From NCBI GenBank assembly GCA_900470775.1, contig UCBZ01000010.1, positions 73,515-137,514 on the forward strand: a stretch of DNA of 64,000 nucleotides. Direction: 5' to 3'. Shown here in pieces: positions 43,807 through 51,984 of this stretch; the stretch's first letter is position 1; each line of letters begins with the position of its first letter. The position numbers and the translations under genes are program-made. The stretch is from Hyphomicrobiales bacterium (GTDB lineage Bacteria > Pseudomonadota > Alphaproteobacteria > Rhizobiales > Beijerinckiaceae). The notes beneath the pieces are model-generated. The model was given only the letters and a program-made list of their open reading frames with translations. It made no database searches and was not told the DNA's origin.

Positions 43807-44957
43807 GCCGCGACATCCGTGGTCGGACGGCTGAGCATGGACCGGTACAAGCCTTTGACGGCGTTCATCACGTCGCGCTCGGTATGGCCGTCGATCAGCC
43901 GAGCCCTGGCGCTGGCGCCCATCCGCTCGGCCAGCGCCGGTGCGCGCGCAAAGACGATCAGCGCCCGCGCCAATGCCGCGGCATCGTCGACCGGAACCAC
44001 CATGCCGTCCTGGCCGTCGCGCACGAAGCTGCGGCAGCCCGGTACGTCCGTCGTCAGGATCGGGCGTCCACAGGACGCCGCCTCCAAGATGGTGCGCGGC
44101 AGTCCCTCGCCGCCACGCGAGGGCAGGATGCAGAGATGATGGTTTCGCCAAACACCCTCGATATCGCGCGTCGGCCCGGCCCAGGTGATGCCCGGCCGCG
44201 ACGCCCACTGCTTCAGGGTATCCTCGGGGATTGCCTTGGGGTTGGACGGGTCGGGCGCGCCATGAATAGTCAGCTCGACCCGCGCGCCCTCGGCCTGCGC
44301 CAGCCTGATGGCCTCGACCGCGAGATCGACGCCCTTCGACCAGAGCATGCGCGCCACCAGCGCGACCTTGAGCGGCGGCGTCGCCGGCATCGGCTCCGGC
44401 ATCAGGATCAGCGGATCGACACCGGCTCCGCCGACGATCGCGACCTTGGCCGTATCCGTGGGATCAAGCCCGAGCGTCACCGGATCGTCTGGATTCTCGA
44501 ACAGGAATCGCACCTGCGGGCCGTCGATCGCGCCGCGCAGCCAGAGGGTCGCCGCCAGCCGCGCGGCCCCCGCGACAAAGCCCTGCCGCGCACCAAGGAA
44601 GCCCAGGCCCGTCAGCGCATAGACCCGCCGCTCGATGCCAGCGAGCCGGCCAGCGAGACCCGCAAGCGCGATCGGCTTCAGCGCGATGCAATGCAGGATA
44701 TGCGGCCGCTCGGCCTCGATCAGCCGCCTCAGCGTCACGACCTGGCGATACAGCGCGCGCGGATCGAGGCTGCGGCGCTCCGCCTCCAGCGCGATCAGCC
44801 GCGCACCCGTCGCCTCGATGATGCGGCGATGCTGCCGTTCGCGCGCGATCACCGTGACCTCGAAATCGAGTTCGCGCGCGGCCCGCACCATCGGCAGGAA
44901 ATGCGAGGCGAAGAACCAGTCTTCGGTCGCAACGAAAAGAAGTCTCGGGCGGGCCAT
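43803..44957 (-). CDS. Glycosyltransferase family 4
   Basis: The 384-residue GT-B fold transferase has an N-terminal acceptor domain opening RLLFVATEDWFFASHFLPMVRAAREL. The C-terminal donor domain has KVALVARMLWSKGVDLAVEA and the nucleotide-sugar motif PSRGGEGLPRTILEAASCGRPILTTDVPG. It probably adds a hexose or N-acetyl sugar to a surface polysaccharide or lipid carrier at the inner membrane. No other polysaccharide genes are near. It is in an operon with the downstream methyltransferase. Confidence 0.88.
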   Translation of the reverse strand: MARPRLLFVATEDWFFASHFLPMVRAARELDFEVTVIARERQHRRIIEATGARLIALEAERRSLDPRALYRQVVTLRRLIEAERPHILHCIALKPIALAGLAGRLAGIERRVYALTGLGFLGARQGFVAGAARLAATLWLRGAIDGPQVRFLFENPDDPVTLGLDPTDTAKVAIVGGAGVDPLILMPEPMPATPPLKVALVARMLWSKGVDLAVEAIRLAQAEGARVELTIHGAPDPSNPKAIPEDTLKQWASRPGITWAGPTRDIEGVWRNHHLCILPSRGGEGLPRTILEAASCGRPILTTDVPGCRSFVRDGQDGMVVPVDDAAALARALIVFARAPALAERMGASARARLIDGHTERDVMNAVKGLYRSMLSRPTTDVAA

Positions 44958-45079
44958 GGCGCGACATCAGTCCGATGCGGCGCGGAAGGTCAAGCGGCCA
45001 ACGCATGGAAACCCGCGCATACAGGCGTTGATCGACCGGGCCGCCGGCATGCTAGCCTCTCAGCTTCACGGAGGTAGGC

Positions 45080-45547
45080 ATGGACGGATCATCGAAACTG
45101 CCGGCGGCGGAAGCGTTCCCAGCGGCCTTGGCGACGCTGCGCGAGGCGCTCGCCCATGTCGCCAATGGCGATGTCGGGCCGATCAAGGCGTTCTATTCCC
45201 ACGCGGACGATGCGACCAGCATGTATGGCTGGGGCGGCTATGAGAAAGGCTGGGAGGATATTTCGCGGCGCTGGGACTGGGCGGCGCAGCAGTTCAGGGG
45301 CGGCACCGTCAGCCATGAGAACGTCACGACGATCGTCGGGACCGAACTCGCCTACACCACCGACATCGAGACCTTCGACGTGATCCTGCCCGGCACGGAG
45401 CAGCTGACGCAATGGACCAACCGCGTCACCCATGTCTTCCGCTTCGAGGAAGGCGGCTGGCGGCTGCTGCATCGCCACGCCAACCGGCTGGAGGGGCAGT
45501 ACGAGCCGGCACAGCGCCTGGCCGGCAACGCCAAGGCGACGGCGTAG
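45080..45547 (+). CDS. SnoaL-like / nuclear transport factor 2 fold protein
   Basis: The 155-residue protein has the cone-shaped SnoaL/NTF2-like pattern. A helical start is followed by FYSHADDATSMYGWGGYEKGWEDISRRWDWAA, the strands NVTTIVGTELAYTTDIETFDV, and the closing WTNRVTHVFRFEEGGWRLLHRHAN. It is common as a ketosteroid-isomerase-like or DUF4440/DUF3225-type protein of unclear function. CACGGAGGTAGGC gives a strong ribosome site upstream. It converges with the subtilase gene, with 4 bases between ends. Confidence 0.8.
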   Translation: MDGSSKLPAAEAFPAALATLREALAHVANGDVGPIKAFYSHADDATSMYGWGGYEKGWEDISRRWDWAAQQFRGGTVSHENVTTIVGTELAYTTDIETFDVILPGTEQLTQWTNRVTHVFRFEEGGWRLLHRHANRLEGQYEPAQRLAGNAKATA

Positions 45548-45551
45548 GCCC

Positions 45552-46946
45552 CTAGGGCCGTGAGGCGGTCAGCGGCAGGGCTCGCGCCAGCGCCGCGGCC
45601 GCATCGATGCGGCCCGCGCCATAGACCGGGTCCCGCCCCTTCGAGCCGAGATCGACCGCGCTTTCCGTCAGCAGCCGGCGGACGCCTTCGAGATCGAGGT
45701 CCGGACGCTTCTCCAGCACCAGTGCGACCAGCCCGGAGACATGAGCGGCGGCAATCGAAGTGCCGGACGAGAAGGCATAGCGCCCCTGCGGCTCGGCCGC
45801 GAGCACATCGACGCCCGGCGCGGCCACCGCGATATAGGACCCGCGATTGGCGCGCGGAAAGATCCTGTCGTCGGCATCGGTCGCCGTGACGGCGATCACG
45901 CTCGGGTCTGCCCCCGGGAAAAGCGGTGCGGCAGTGGGCCCGCCATTGCCGGCTGCGGCGACGGCGATCACGCCCTTCGCCGCAACCGCGGCGAGACCGC
46001 GCGAGAGCATGCGATCCTCCGGACCGGCGAAGCTGAGATTGATCACGCGGGCGCCCTGGCTGACCGCCCATTCGATCGCGGCCAGGATGTGCAGGCTGGT
46101 GCCGCTGGCCGAGGCCGAACTGGCGCGCCCCGAAAAGGCCCGTGCCACCAGGAGCCGCGAGGCCGGCGCGATGCCTTGCAGCTGGCCCTGCGCGACCATT
46201 GCCGCCGCCATGGCCGTGCCATGGGCGTGGGGGACGAACTCCTCGGAAAGCGAATCGAAATGCCCGGCGATCGCGCCGCGCAACTCGGGATGGCCGATAT
46301 CGACGCCTGAATCGATCACGGCGACCCGAATCGTCGCGCCGCGCGCCAGCTTGTGCACATCGAGCAGGCGCAGTTTGTCGACAACATACTGCGTCGGCAG
46401 CTCGCGGCGTGGTACGGGTGTGGCTCTTGCCGCGGCCGGATCGGACAACCTGAGCGTCGGAACACCGCCCGAAGCCGTCGTGCTGACCGGCCGGGCCATC
46501 TCCTGCTGGAGTTCATAGAGGAAATTCGGCTGCGCCCCCGCGATGGCGATGTCATCGGCCATCTGCACCAGCACGGCGCGCAGGTCCCGCCCGGCCTCGA
46601 GCCGCGCCCGGATGATCGTGGTGCCGGCAAGCTCGACGCGGCGGCTGGTGATCAGGGTTGCTCCGTAGCGCCGCAGCACGGTCTCGGCCAGCGCGTTCGG
46701 AGCGAGTTCGAACAGGATCTCGTCGGGCACGAAGCGGGTCTCGCTCGCCGCGGGAACGACCGTGCGGGATGGACGTGGCGCAACCCGCATGGAACGATCA
46801 GCCTGCCCGACCGCAGGCGTACCGACTGTCGGCTGCTGCGCGAGCGCCGGCGCCGCGCCGAGAGCGAGCATGAGGGCAAGACTGCCAGCGCCGGCCAACC
46901 GCAGGACCGGGCCGGCGCGATGATGCTGAAGGCGGGGCAACGTCAT
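45552..46946 (-). CDS. Subtilisin-like serine peptidase (S8), exported
   Basis: The 464-residue peptidase has a signal peptide (hydrophobic core AGAGSLALMLALGAAPALAQ). Residues about 73-146 form a propeptide-like beta-alpha-beta unit (EILFEL to FLYEL). The S8 domain has Asp212 (VIDSGVDIGHP), His242 (HAHGTAMA), Asn334 (AAGNGG) and Ser397 (SGTSIAAAHVSG), so it should be active. The ATG at 46946 follows GGGAGAG at 8 bases. It is the third gene after the ECF sigma and anti-sigma genes on the same strand, 94 bases behind the anti-sigma gene. That suggests it is either regulated by the sigma factor or part of its signalling. Confidence 0.9.
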   Translation of the reverse strand: MTLPRLQHHRAGPVLRLAGAGSLALMLALGAAPALAQQPTVGTPAVGQADRSMRVAPRPSRTVVPAASETRFVPDEILFELAPNALAETVLRRYGATLITSRRVELAGTTIIRARLEAGRDLRAVLVQMADDIAIAGAQPNFLYELQQEMARPVSTTASGGVPTLRLSDPAAARATPVPRRELPTQYVVDKLRLLDVHKLARGATIRVAVIDSGVDIGHPELRGAIAGHFDSLSEEFVPHAHGTAMAAAMVAQGQLQGIAPASRLLVARAFSGRASSASASGTSLHILAAIEWAVSQGARVINLSFAGPEDRMLSRGLAAVAAKGVIAVAAAGNGGPTAAPLFPGADPSVIAVTATDADDRIFPRANRGSYIAVAAPGVDVLAAEPQGRYAFSSGTSIAAAHVSGLVALVLEKRPDLDLEGVRRLLTESAVDLGSKGRDPVYGAGRIDAAAALARALPLTASRP

Positions 46947-47040
46947 GATGCGCTCTCCCGATGCACGCTGGTGCAGCCACGGAATATCAGAATGGCGCCG
47001 ATCCGTCGCCGCGTCCATGGCTGTCACCGCGAATGTGGCC

Positions 47041-47733
47041 TCAGGGCGCCGGCGCGACGAATCTGACGATGGCCGCTTCCGATTTCATCCGCGCCGCGAT
47101 CGCGTCGACCTGCGCTTGCGTCAGCGAGGCGTCACCGACGCGAACCTTGAAGAAGCCGTTGGCGCGGGGGCCATCGACCACGGAGGCGTCGAAGCGCTTG
47201 AAGAACGAGGCGATGTCGCCGGCCCTGGCATCCGAGGCGAAGCTCAGCAGCACATAGCGTTCGGAGGAGAGCGACGGAGCCGACGCCGTCTCGTAGCCGG
47301 TGGTTTCCCGCAAGGCGAAGCTGGTCAGTGCAAGGCCCTGGATCGCGATCAGGGCGCAGGCCGCAGCCCCCGCATAGGCAAGCCGACGCGGCGGCTGCGC
47401 GGCGAGCAGATTGCCGAGCCAGGCCAGGAAACCTCCACTGACAAAGCCGCCCTTGGCAGTCGCGAGAAGGCCGAGCTGGCGCGGCTCGGCATCCATGCCC
47501 GCCATCAGCCGGTCGAGGACACGCGGCGAGGGCGCGCCGAGGCTCTCATTGAGCAGCGTCGTCTCGGCCATGTCGTCACGGATGATGTCGAGTCGCTGGG
47601 CGAGCTCCGGATCAGCGGCCAGCGCCGTCTCGATACGGGCCTTGTCGGCCGCCGAGATCCGGCCATTGGCGTAGAACGGCAGAAGCTCCTCGAGCTCCGA
47701 GCGCTTCGGATCGGTCGCGATGGTGTCGGTCAT
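47041..47733 (-). CDS. Membrane-bound anti-sigma factor
   Basis: The 230-residue protein has a cytoplasmic N-terminal part with ELEELLPFYANGRISAADKARIETALAADPELAQRL, typical of anti-sigma domains without zinc ligands. One transmembrane helix follows at about 117-140 (LAYAGAAACALIAIQGLALTSF), then a periplasmic tail. The tail (about 159-230, RYVLLSF to AIVRFVAP) predicts as beta-alpha-beta-beta-alpha-beta, the topology of subtilase propeptides. It lies 99 bases downstream of the ECF sigma gene, its likely target, and upstream of an exported subtilase. The start is ATG 47733 with GGGAGC upstream. Confidence 0.82.
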   Translation of the reverse strand: MTDTIATDPKRSELEELLPFYANGRISAADKARIETALAADPELAQRLDIIRDDMAETTLLNESLGAPSPRVLDRLMAGMDAEPRQLGLLATAKGGFVSGGFLAWLGNLLAAQPPRRLAYAGAAACALIAIQGLALTSFALRETTGYETASAPSLSSERYVLLSFASDARAGDIASFFKRFDASVVDGPRANGFFKVRVGDASLTQAQVDAIAARMKSEAAIVRFVAPAP

Positions 47734-47832
47734 GACTGAGCTCCCAAATCGCTCGCTGGCTGAAGACGGCTCGGTTGATGGCAAGAAGGCATCGGCAGAT
47801 CGTGATGGTCCCGGTCCGGGGCCGGGCCGGCC

Positions 47833-48393
47833 TCAGGGCCAGCCCCGGTCGATACCGGCGGTTTTAAGCAGTTCGCCCAGCTTCTTGCGGGCATGAAACA
47901 GGCGTGTCTTGACGGTGTTCTCGGGAATGCCGACGATTTTCGCGACCTCCTCGACGGAACCTTCGTGATAATAGACGAGATCGATGACCTCGCGATGCTC
48001 TCGCGAAAGCTGGTTGAGGCAGGCGCGGATCGCGAGACCCTTGTCCTGCTTTTGCAGCACGATCTCCGGATCGTCGGCATCATCCTCGATGCTCTCGGCG
48101 AAGTCGTCGTCGAGAGCGGCGTCGCGGCGTTTGCGCAAGGCCGAATAGGACTTGTTGCGCGCGATGGTGAGCAGCCAGGTCGTGACCGAGGAACGTGCCT
48201 CGAAACGGTCGGCCTGACGCCACAGATCCATGAAGACGTCACCGGTCACATCCTCCGCCATCGTCTCGTCGCGCAAGAGGCGCAGCGCGAAACGATAGAC
48301 TCGCGTTTGATGCCGCGAAAACAGCACCTTCATTGCGAGCCGGTCCGCGCTAGCGATCCGCTTGACGAGTTCTTCGTCCGATTCCGTATGCAT
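47833..48393 (-). CDS. RNA polymerase sigma factor, ECF family
   Basis: The 186-residue sigma factor has region 2 (LFSRHQTRVYRFALRLLRDETMAEDVTGDVFMDLWRQADRFEARSSVTTWLLTIARN), an acidic linker (DDDFAESIEDDADDPE), and region 4 (LSREHREVIDLVYYHEGSVEEVAKIVGIPENTVKTRLFHARKKL). It directs transcription of a stress or envelope regulon and is probably held by the next gene's anti-sigma factor. The ATG at 48393 follows GAGGGC. A longer frame to 48456 adds 21 unlikely residues. The promoter region upstream shows no convincing self-recognition motif. Confidence 0.93.
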   Translation of the reverse strand: MHTESDEELVKRIASADRLAMKVLFSRHQTRVYRFALRLLRDETMAEDVTGDVFMDLWRQADRFEARSSVTTWLLTIARNKSYSALRKRRDAALDDDFAESIEDDADDPEIVLQKQDKGLAIRACLNQLSREHREVIDLVYYHEGSVEEVAKIVGIPENTVKTRLFHARKKLGELLKTAGIDRGWP

Positions 48394-48811
48394 TGCCCTC
48401 GAGGCCTGACATCCGGCTCGCAAGGGTTGGTCGCGGCGAGCAAGGAAATGGTTCAATCGGCGGAGAGATTAATCGGGCCGCCGCAATTCTCCATAGGTAA
48501 TCGACAGCCGTGGTCAACCGGAAGTGACGTAGCGTGCGTGGGAATGTGCGGTTCCGCGAAGCGTGCGCGACGGGAAGGGCTTGAATCAGCCGTTTCAAGC
48601 CGGATTCAGGCCAACCAGCCGACAGCCAGGCGTCGCGCGACATCCGCAAGGATCGTGCGCGTGTTCCCGCCGCACGCGAGGATGTGGCGACAACGACATG
48701 GTTTTGAGGAGGAGGGATCGCCAGCGGCGAGAGCCACGCGGAAAAAGCGGCCGCGCATGGCAGTTGGGCAGGTGACTGGCCGCCCACAGTTCGATGCGGG
48801 AGCCGGGACGC
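48394..48811. other. Intergenic region upstream of the sigma gene
   Basis: This is 418 bases without a supported gene. It should contain the sigma gene promoter (minus strand) and the 3' end of the neighbouring small-protein gene. Short frames here lack ribosome sites and recognisable products. An inverted GAATC/GATTC word occurs near 48583-48608, but no clear terminator is visible. Confidence 0.5.
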
Positions 48812-49138
48812 TCAGGCGACCGGCTTCTTCGCCTTGGCCTTCGCAGCCTTCTTGACCGCAGCGGCGGTCTTTGCCGTCTTGGCCGCGGCTTTCGCCTCGG
48901 CGATCTCGGCCTTGGCGCGGGCCTGCTCGGCTGCGACGATGGCCGCGGTCTCCGCGTCAGCCGATTCCTTGGCGAGGCGCAGCGCCTTCAGGCGCACGGT
49001 CTTCTGCAGCACGGCATCACGCTCGAGCTGCTCGGCTTCCATCGCGCGCGAGGCTTCCTGCTTGCGCGCATCGGCCTTGTCGAAGGCGAGCTGGGCGCGA
49101 CGCTTGATCTCGTCGGCGGAGAGTCCTCGCGTCGCCAT
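48812..49138 (-). CDS. Small Lys/Ala-rich coiled-coil protein, hypothetical
   Basis: The 108-residue protein starts MATRGLSADEIKRRAQLAFDKADARKQEAS. It is a nearly continuous charged helix ending in a strongly basic tail of AKTAKTAAAVKKAAKAKAKK type, like histone H1-like or nucleic-acid-binding tails. I do not recognise a named family. It is followed upstream (230 bases away) by the DUF6481-like gene on the same strand. The base composition is normal for the window. Confidence 0.7.
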   Translation of the reverse strand: MATRGLSADEIKRRAQLAFDKADARKQEASRAMEAEQLERDAVLQKTVRLKALRLAKESADAETAAIVAAEQARAKAEIAEAKAAAKTAKTAAAVKKAAKAKAKKPVA

Positions 49139-49368
49139 GGCGGCTCGCTCCGGATTTGCGGCGGGAGGTGGGTTCACGGTCCAGGCCGAACAGCCCGGAG
49201 CGACCCAGCTCCTCAAGGGAGACGTGTCACGCCAGCCACGACACACGCCTCACGGGGCATCTGCCTGGGCCGGAATCATCGACTGCAGAGCATCCTGCAG
49301 CCAAAGGCGTGCATGCGAAACCCCGTCAGCGGAACGCCGGGAACGATCGTGCCCGGCGTCGAAATTGT

Positions 49369-49749
49369 CTAGCGGCGACCGCCCTTGCCGGCAGCGCGCA
49401 TCTGCGCGTACTGCACGGCCTCAAGCAGAACCTTGCGCGGGCGCTCGGCGTCGCGCTTGGCCTGTTCGGCCTTGCGGGCGACCTCACGCGCGATTTCGGC
49501 GATACGCTCTTCCTCTACGAGGCGCAGGCGCTCGATCTCATCGAGGCGTTCCTGCTCGACGCGGGCAGCGGCCTTCTCGGCCTCGCGCTCGGCGCGGGCA
49601 ACCGCGACGGCTTCGCGTTCCGCGCGTCGCTGCTGCATGATCGGGTCATCCGGACCGGGCCGTGCCTTGAAACGCTCGAGGAGCGCCTTCTTGGCGGCCG
49701 CGGAATTGGCCTGACGATCAGTGAAGCTGCGGTCGGTCGGGTTCTTCAA
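49369..49749 (-). CDS. DUF6481-like charged helical protein
   Basis: The 126-residue protein starts MKNPTDRSFTDRQANSAAAKKALLERFKA. It then has alternating Arg/Glu/Ala helices (AEREAVAVARAEREAEKAAARVEQERLDEIERL), consistent with the DUF6481 group found in alphaproteobacteria. The function is unknown. The end GKGGRR is basic. It lies 84 bases downstream of rpsU on the same strand and may be cotranscribed, which would link it to translation or cold response. Confidence 0.72.
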   Translation of the reverse strand: MKNPTDRSFTDRQANSAAAKKALLERFKARPGPDDPIMQQRRAEREAVAVARAEREAEKAAARVEQERLDEIERLRLVEEERIAEIAREVARKAEQAKRDAERPRKVLLEAVQYAQMRAAGKGGRR

Positions 49750-49833
49750 GGCTGGCCTTCTCTCGGGTTGTCACGGGCGCTTTGCGGCCCGCGAGGGCGC
49801 AATAATCCAAAATGCGCCCGAATGGTATTGAAA

Positions 49834-50097
49834 TCAGCGCGGCGCAGGTGCGCTTCCAGCGCGGACCGGCTTCGGCTTGGGCTTCGGCGCGGCGATCAGG
49901 CCTTCGCGCTGCATCTGCTTGCGGGCGACCTTGCGGGCGCGGCGGATGGCATCGGCCTTCTCACGGACGCGCTTCTCGGACGGCTTCTCATAAGCCGAAC
50001 GGCGCTTCATCTCGCGAAACACGCCTTCGCGCTGCATCTTCTTCTTCAGGACCCGGAGGGCCTGGTCGACATTGTTGTCGCGAACGAGAACCTGCAT
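49834..50097 (-). CDS. rpsU: 30S ribosomal protein S21
   Basis: The 87-residue basic protein of the small ribosomal subunit helps start translation near the anti-Shine-Dalgarno end of 16S rRNA. It opens [25 protein letters not shown], followed by [30 protein letters not shown], the classic S21 body. The C-terminal Pro/Lys tail ([18 protein letters not shown]) is the alphaproteobacterial extension. GCAGGAG lies upstream of the ATG. A terminator hairpin sits only 25 bases before the start. Confidence 0.97.
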   Translation of the reverse strand: MQVLVRDNNVDQALRVLKKKMQREGVFREMKRRSAYEKPSEKRVREKADAIRRARKVARKQMQREGLIAAPKPKPKPVRAGSAPAPR

Positions 50098-50122
50098 GTC
50101 TCACTCCTGCGGTTGGAGGATG

Positions 50123-50152
50123 AAAAAAGGGCCGGGCATTGGTCCCCGACCC
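50123..50152 (-). terminator. Rho-independent terminator between cspA and rpsU
   Basis: On the minus strand GGGTCGGG-gaccaatg-CCCGGCCC forms an 8-bp stem with one G-T pair, followed directly by six T (50128 to 50123). It lies 98 bases after the cspA stop and 25 bases before the rpsU ATG. Confidence 0.85.
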
Positions 50153-50250
50153 TTCGTCATGCCGCATCATCTAGGCTTGGAAATGGCGGGCGCCAGTACA
50201 TCCGTGGTCGCCCTTCCTGATCTCCTGGCCCGCTGACGCGGCTTGTCGTC

Positions 50251-50460
50251 TCACTCGGCGCGAAGCTGATCGGCCGACATCTTGCCCGAGCGCTTGTCCT
50301 GCGTCAGCTCATAGGAGATCTTCTGACCTTCCCTGAGATCGCGCATGCCGGCGCGCTCGACGGCGCTGATGTGGACGAACACGTCCTGGCCGCCATCATC
50401 CGGCTGGATGAAACCGAAACCCTTGGTAGAATTGAACCACTTAACTGTGCCGGCGCTCAT
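50251..50460 (-). CDS. cspA: Cold-shock protein
   Basis: The 69-residue single-domain RNA chaperone binds single-stranded RNA and DNA. RNP1 is KGFGFIQP and RNP2 is VFVHIS, with [15 protein letters not shown] at the start. Members of this family melt RNA structures at low temperature or in growth transitions. AAAGGG precedes the ATG, and a hairpin stands in the leader. It is divergent from proB and followed by a terminator and rpsU. Confidence 0.96.
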   Translation of the reverse strand: MSAGTVKWFNSTKGFGFIQPDDGGQDVFVHISAVERAGMRDLREGQKISYELTQDKRSGKMSADQLRAE

Positions 50461-50488
50461 GACGAACCCTTTCTCAGCATATGTTGAA

Positions 50489-50510
50489 GCACGTGAAAGA
50501 ACTCACGTGC
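50489..50510 (-). promoter_or_regulatory. Hairpin in the cspA leader
   Basis: GCACGTG-agttcttt-CACGTGC on the minus strand makes a 7-bp stem 28 bases upstream of the cspA ATG. Leader structures often control cold-shock mRNAs. On the plus strand it is followed by T5, but no plus-strand gene reads into it. Confidence 0.5.
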
Positions 50511-50748
50511 CGATTTTTCGAATTTGAGCAGGAAGGTCGTCAGCAGGCGCATTCTCATGCGCGGGGCCACGTCGTTCGGCCTAAATATCGACTGGGCTCA
50601 TATGGGCGCTTGAAACCTCATTGTCAATGCAACTGTCGCGCGAATGCGCTGATCGCGTGCCCTCCCCCCGGTCCAGGCGCTTTACAACGGCGCACTTTTC
50701 GCCAACAGGCAGCTTATACCTATCATCAACCCCGACCGGTTCCTTCCC

Positions 50749-51876
50749 GTGCAGACGCCGTCGCTGAACCAGTTCCGCCGCATCGTCGTCAAGGTCGGGT
50801 CGAGCCTGCTCGTCGATCGCGACCGCGGCCGCCTGCGCCAGGCCTGGCTTGCGGCACTCGCCGAGGACATCGCCGAACTGCATCAGCGCGGCGCCGATGT
50901 GCTGGTCGTGTCCTCGGGCGCGATCGCGCTCGGCCGAACCGTTCTGGGACTGCCTTCGGGTGCGCTGCGCCTCGAGGAAAGCCAGGCCGCCGCCGCCGTC
51001 GGCCAGATCGCTCTGGCGCGAACCTGGTCCGAGGCGCTCGGCGCCCATGGCCTGACGGCCGGCCAGATCCTGCTGACGCTGGCCGACACCGAGGAGCGCC
51101 GGCGCTATCTGAATGCGCGCGCCACGCTCGGACGCCTGCTCGACCTGCGCGCCATTCCCGTCATCAACGAGAACGACACCGTCGCCACCACCGAGATCCG
51201 CTATGGCGACAATGATCGCCTCGCGGCCCGCGTCGCCACCATGGCCGGCGCCGATCTGCTGGTGCTGTTCTCCGACATCGACGGTCTCTATACCGCCCCG
51301 CCCGCCACCGACCCCGATGCCCGGCACATCCCGCTGGTCGAGCGCATCACGCCGGAGATCGACGCGATGGCCGGCGGCGCGGCTTCCGAGCTGTCGCGCG
51401 GCGGCATGCGCACCAAGATCGAGGCCGGCAAGATCGCAGCCGCCGGCGGCACCCATATGCTGATCGCCGACGGACGGCCGAAGAACCCGCTCGAGGCGAT
51501 CGTTGCAGGTGCGCGTTGTACCTGGTTCCTCACGGCCTCGACCCCCGCGACCGCGCGCAAGACCTGGATCGCCGGCTCGCTCGAACCGCGCGGCACGCTA
51601 CATGTCGACGCCGGCGCGGCGCGCGCGCTGCGCGGCGGCGCCAGCCTGCTGCCGGTCGGCGTCAGCCGCATCGAGGGTGAGTTCGCCCGTGGCGACGCCG
51701 TGCTGATCCGCGATGCCGAAGGCCGCGTGCTCGGGCGCGGGCTCGTCGCCTATGATGCAAGCGAGGCTGCGCTCGTGCTCGGCAAGGCGTCGCGCGACAT
51801 CGAGGCGATCCTGGGCTATGCCGGCCGTGCCGAGATGATCCATCGGGACGACATGGCGCTCGGCGTCGAAATCTGA
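50749..51876 (+). CDS. proB: Glutamate 5-kinase
   Basis: The 375-residue enzyme phosphorylates glutamate in the first step of proline synthesis. The kinase domain opens [13 protein letters not shown], has the SSGAIALGR loop and [25 protein letters not shown], and [19 protein letters not shown]. The C-terminal PUA domain ([30 protein letters not shown]) is present. The start is a GTG without a strong ribosome site; no better one is visible. A 53-bp palindromic repeat separates it from proA. The usual upstream obg gene is absent here. Confidence 0.95.
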   Translation: MQTPSLNQFRRIVVKVGSSLLVDRDRGRLRQAWLAALAEDIAELHQRGADVLVVSSGAIALGRTVLGLPSGALRLEESQAAAAVGQIALARTWSEALGAHGLTAGQILLTLADTEERRRYLNARATLGRLLDLRAIPVINENDTVATTEIRYGDNDRLAARVATMAGADLLVLFSDIDGLYTAPPATDPDARHIPLVERITPEIDAMAGGAASELSRGGMRTKIEAGKIAAAGGTHMLIADGRPKNPLEAIVAGARCTWFLTASTPATARKTWIAGSLEPRGTLHVDAGAARALRGGASLLPVGVSRIEGEFARGDAVLIRDAEGRVLGRGLVAYDASEAALVLGKASRDIEAILGYAGRAEMIHRDDMALGVEI

Positions 51877-51897
51877 ATCCGTCTCTCATCAAAGAGT

Positions 51898-51950
51898 TAG
51901 AACATGATGTCGTCCGAAAACCGGTTCCCACTTTTCGGCATCATGTTCTA
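51898..51950. repeat. Nested palindromic repeat between proB and proA
   Basis: The ends TAGAACATGATG (51898-51909) and CATCATGTTCTA (51939-51950) are perfect 12-bp inverted copies. Inside, CCGAAAA (51914-51920) pairs with TTTTCGG (51932-51938) around CCGGTTCCCA. A very similar element is widespread in Hyphomicrobiales genomes as an intergenic palindrome (recalled, not searched). Confidence 0.88.
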
Positions 51951-51984
51951 GGGTTGCACCGCAATGGCTTTTGGCAGGGTGGAA

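Noticed and set aside
48530-48560. ECF-type promoter (GGAAC on the minus strand) before the sigma gene
   Set aside because: The nearest CGTC word is about 21 bases away, too far for the usual 16-17 base spacing.
50489-50518. Plus-strand terminator (stem followed by T5)
   Set aside because: No plus-strand gene ends here; it lies between divergent genes and is better read as a cspA leader hairpin.
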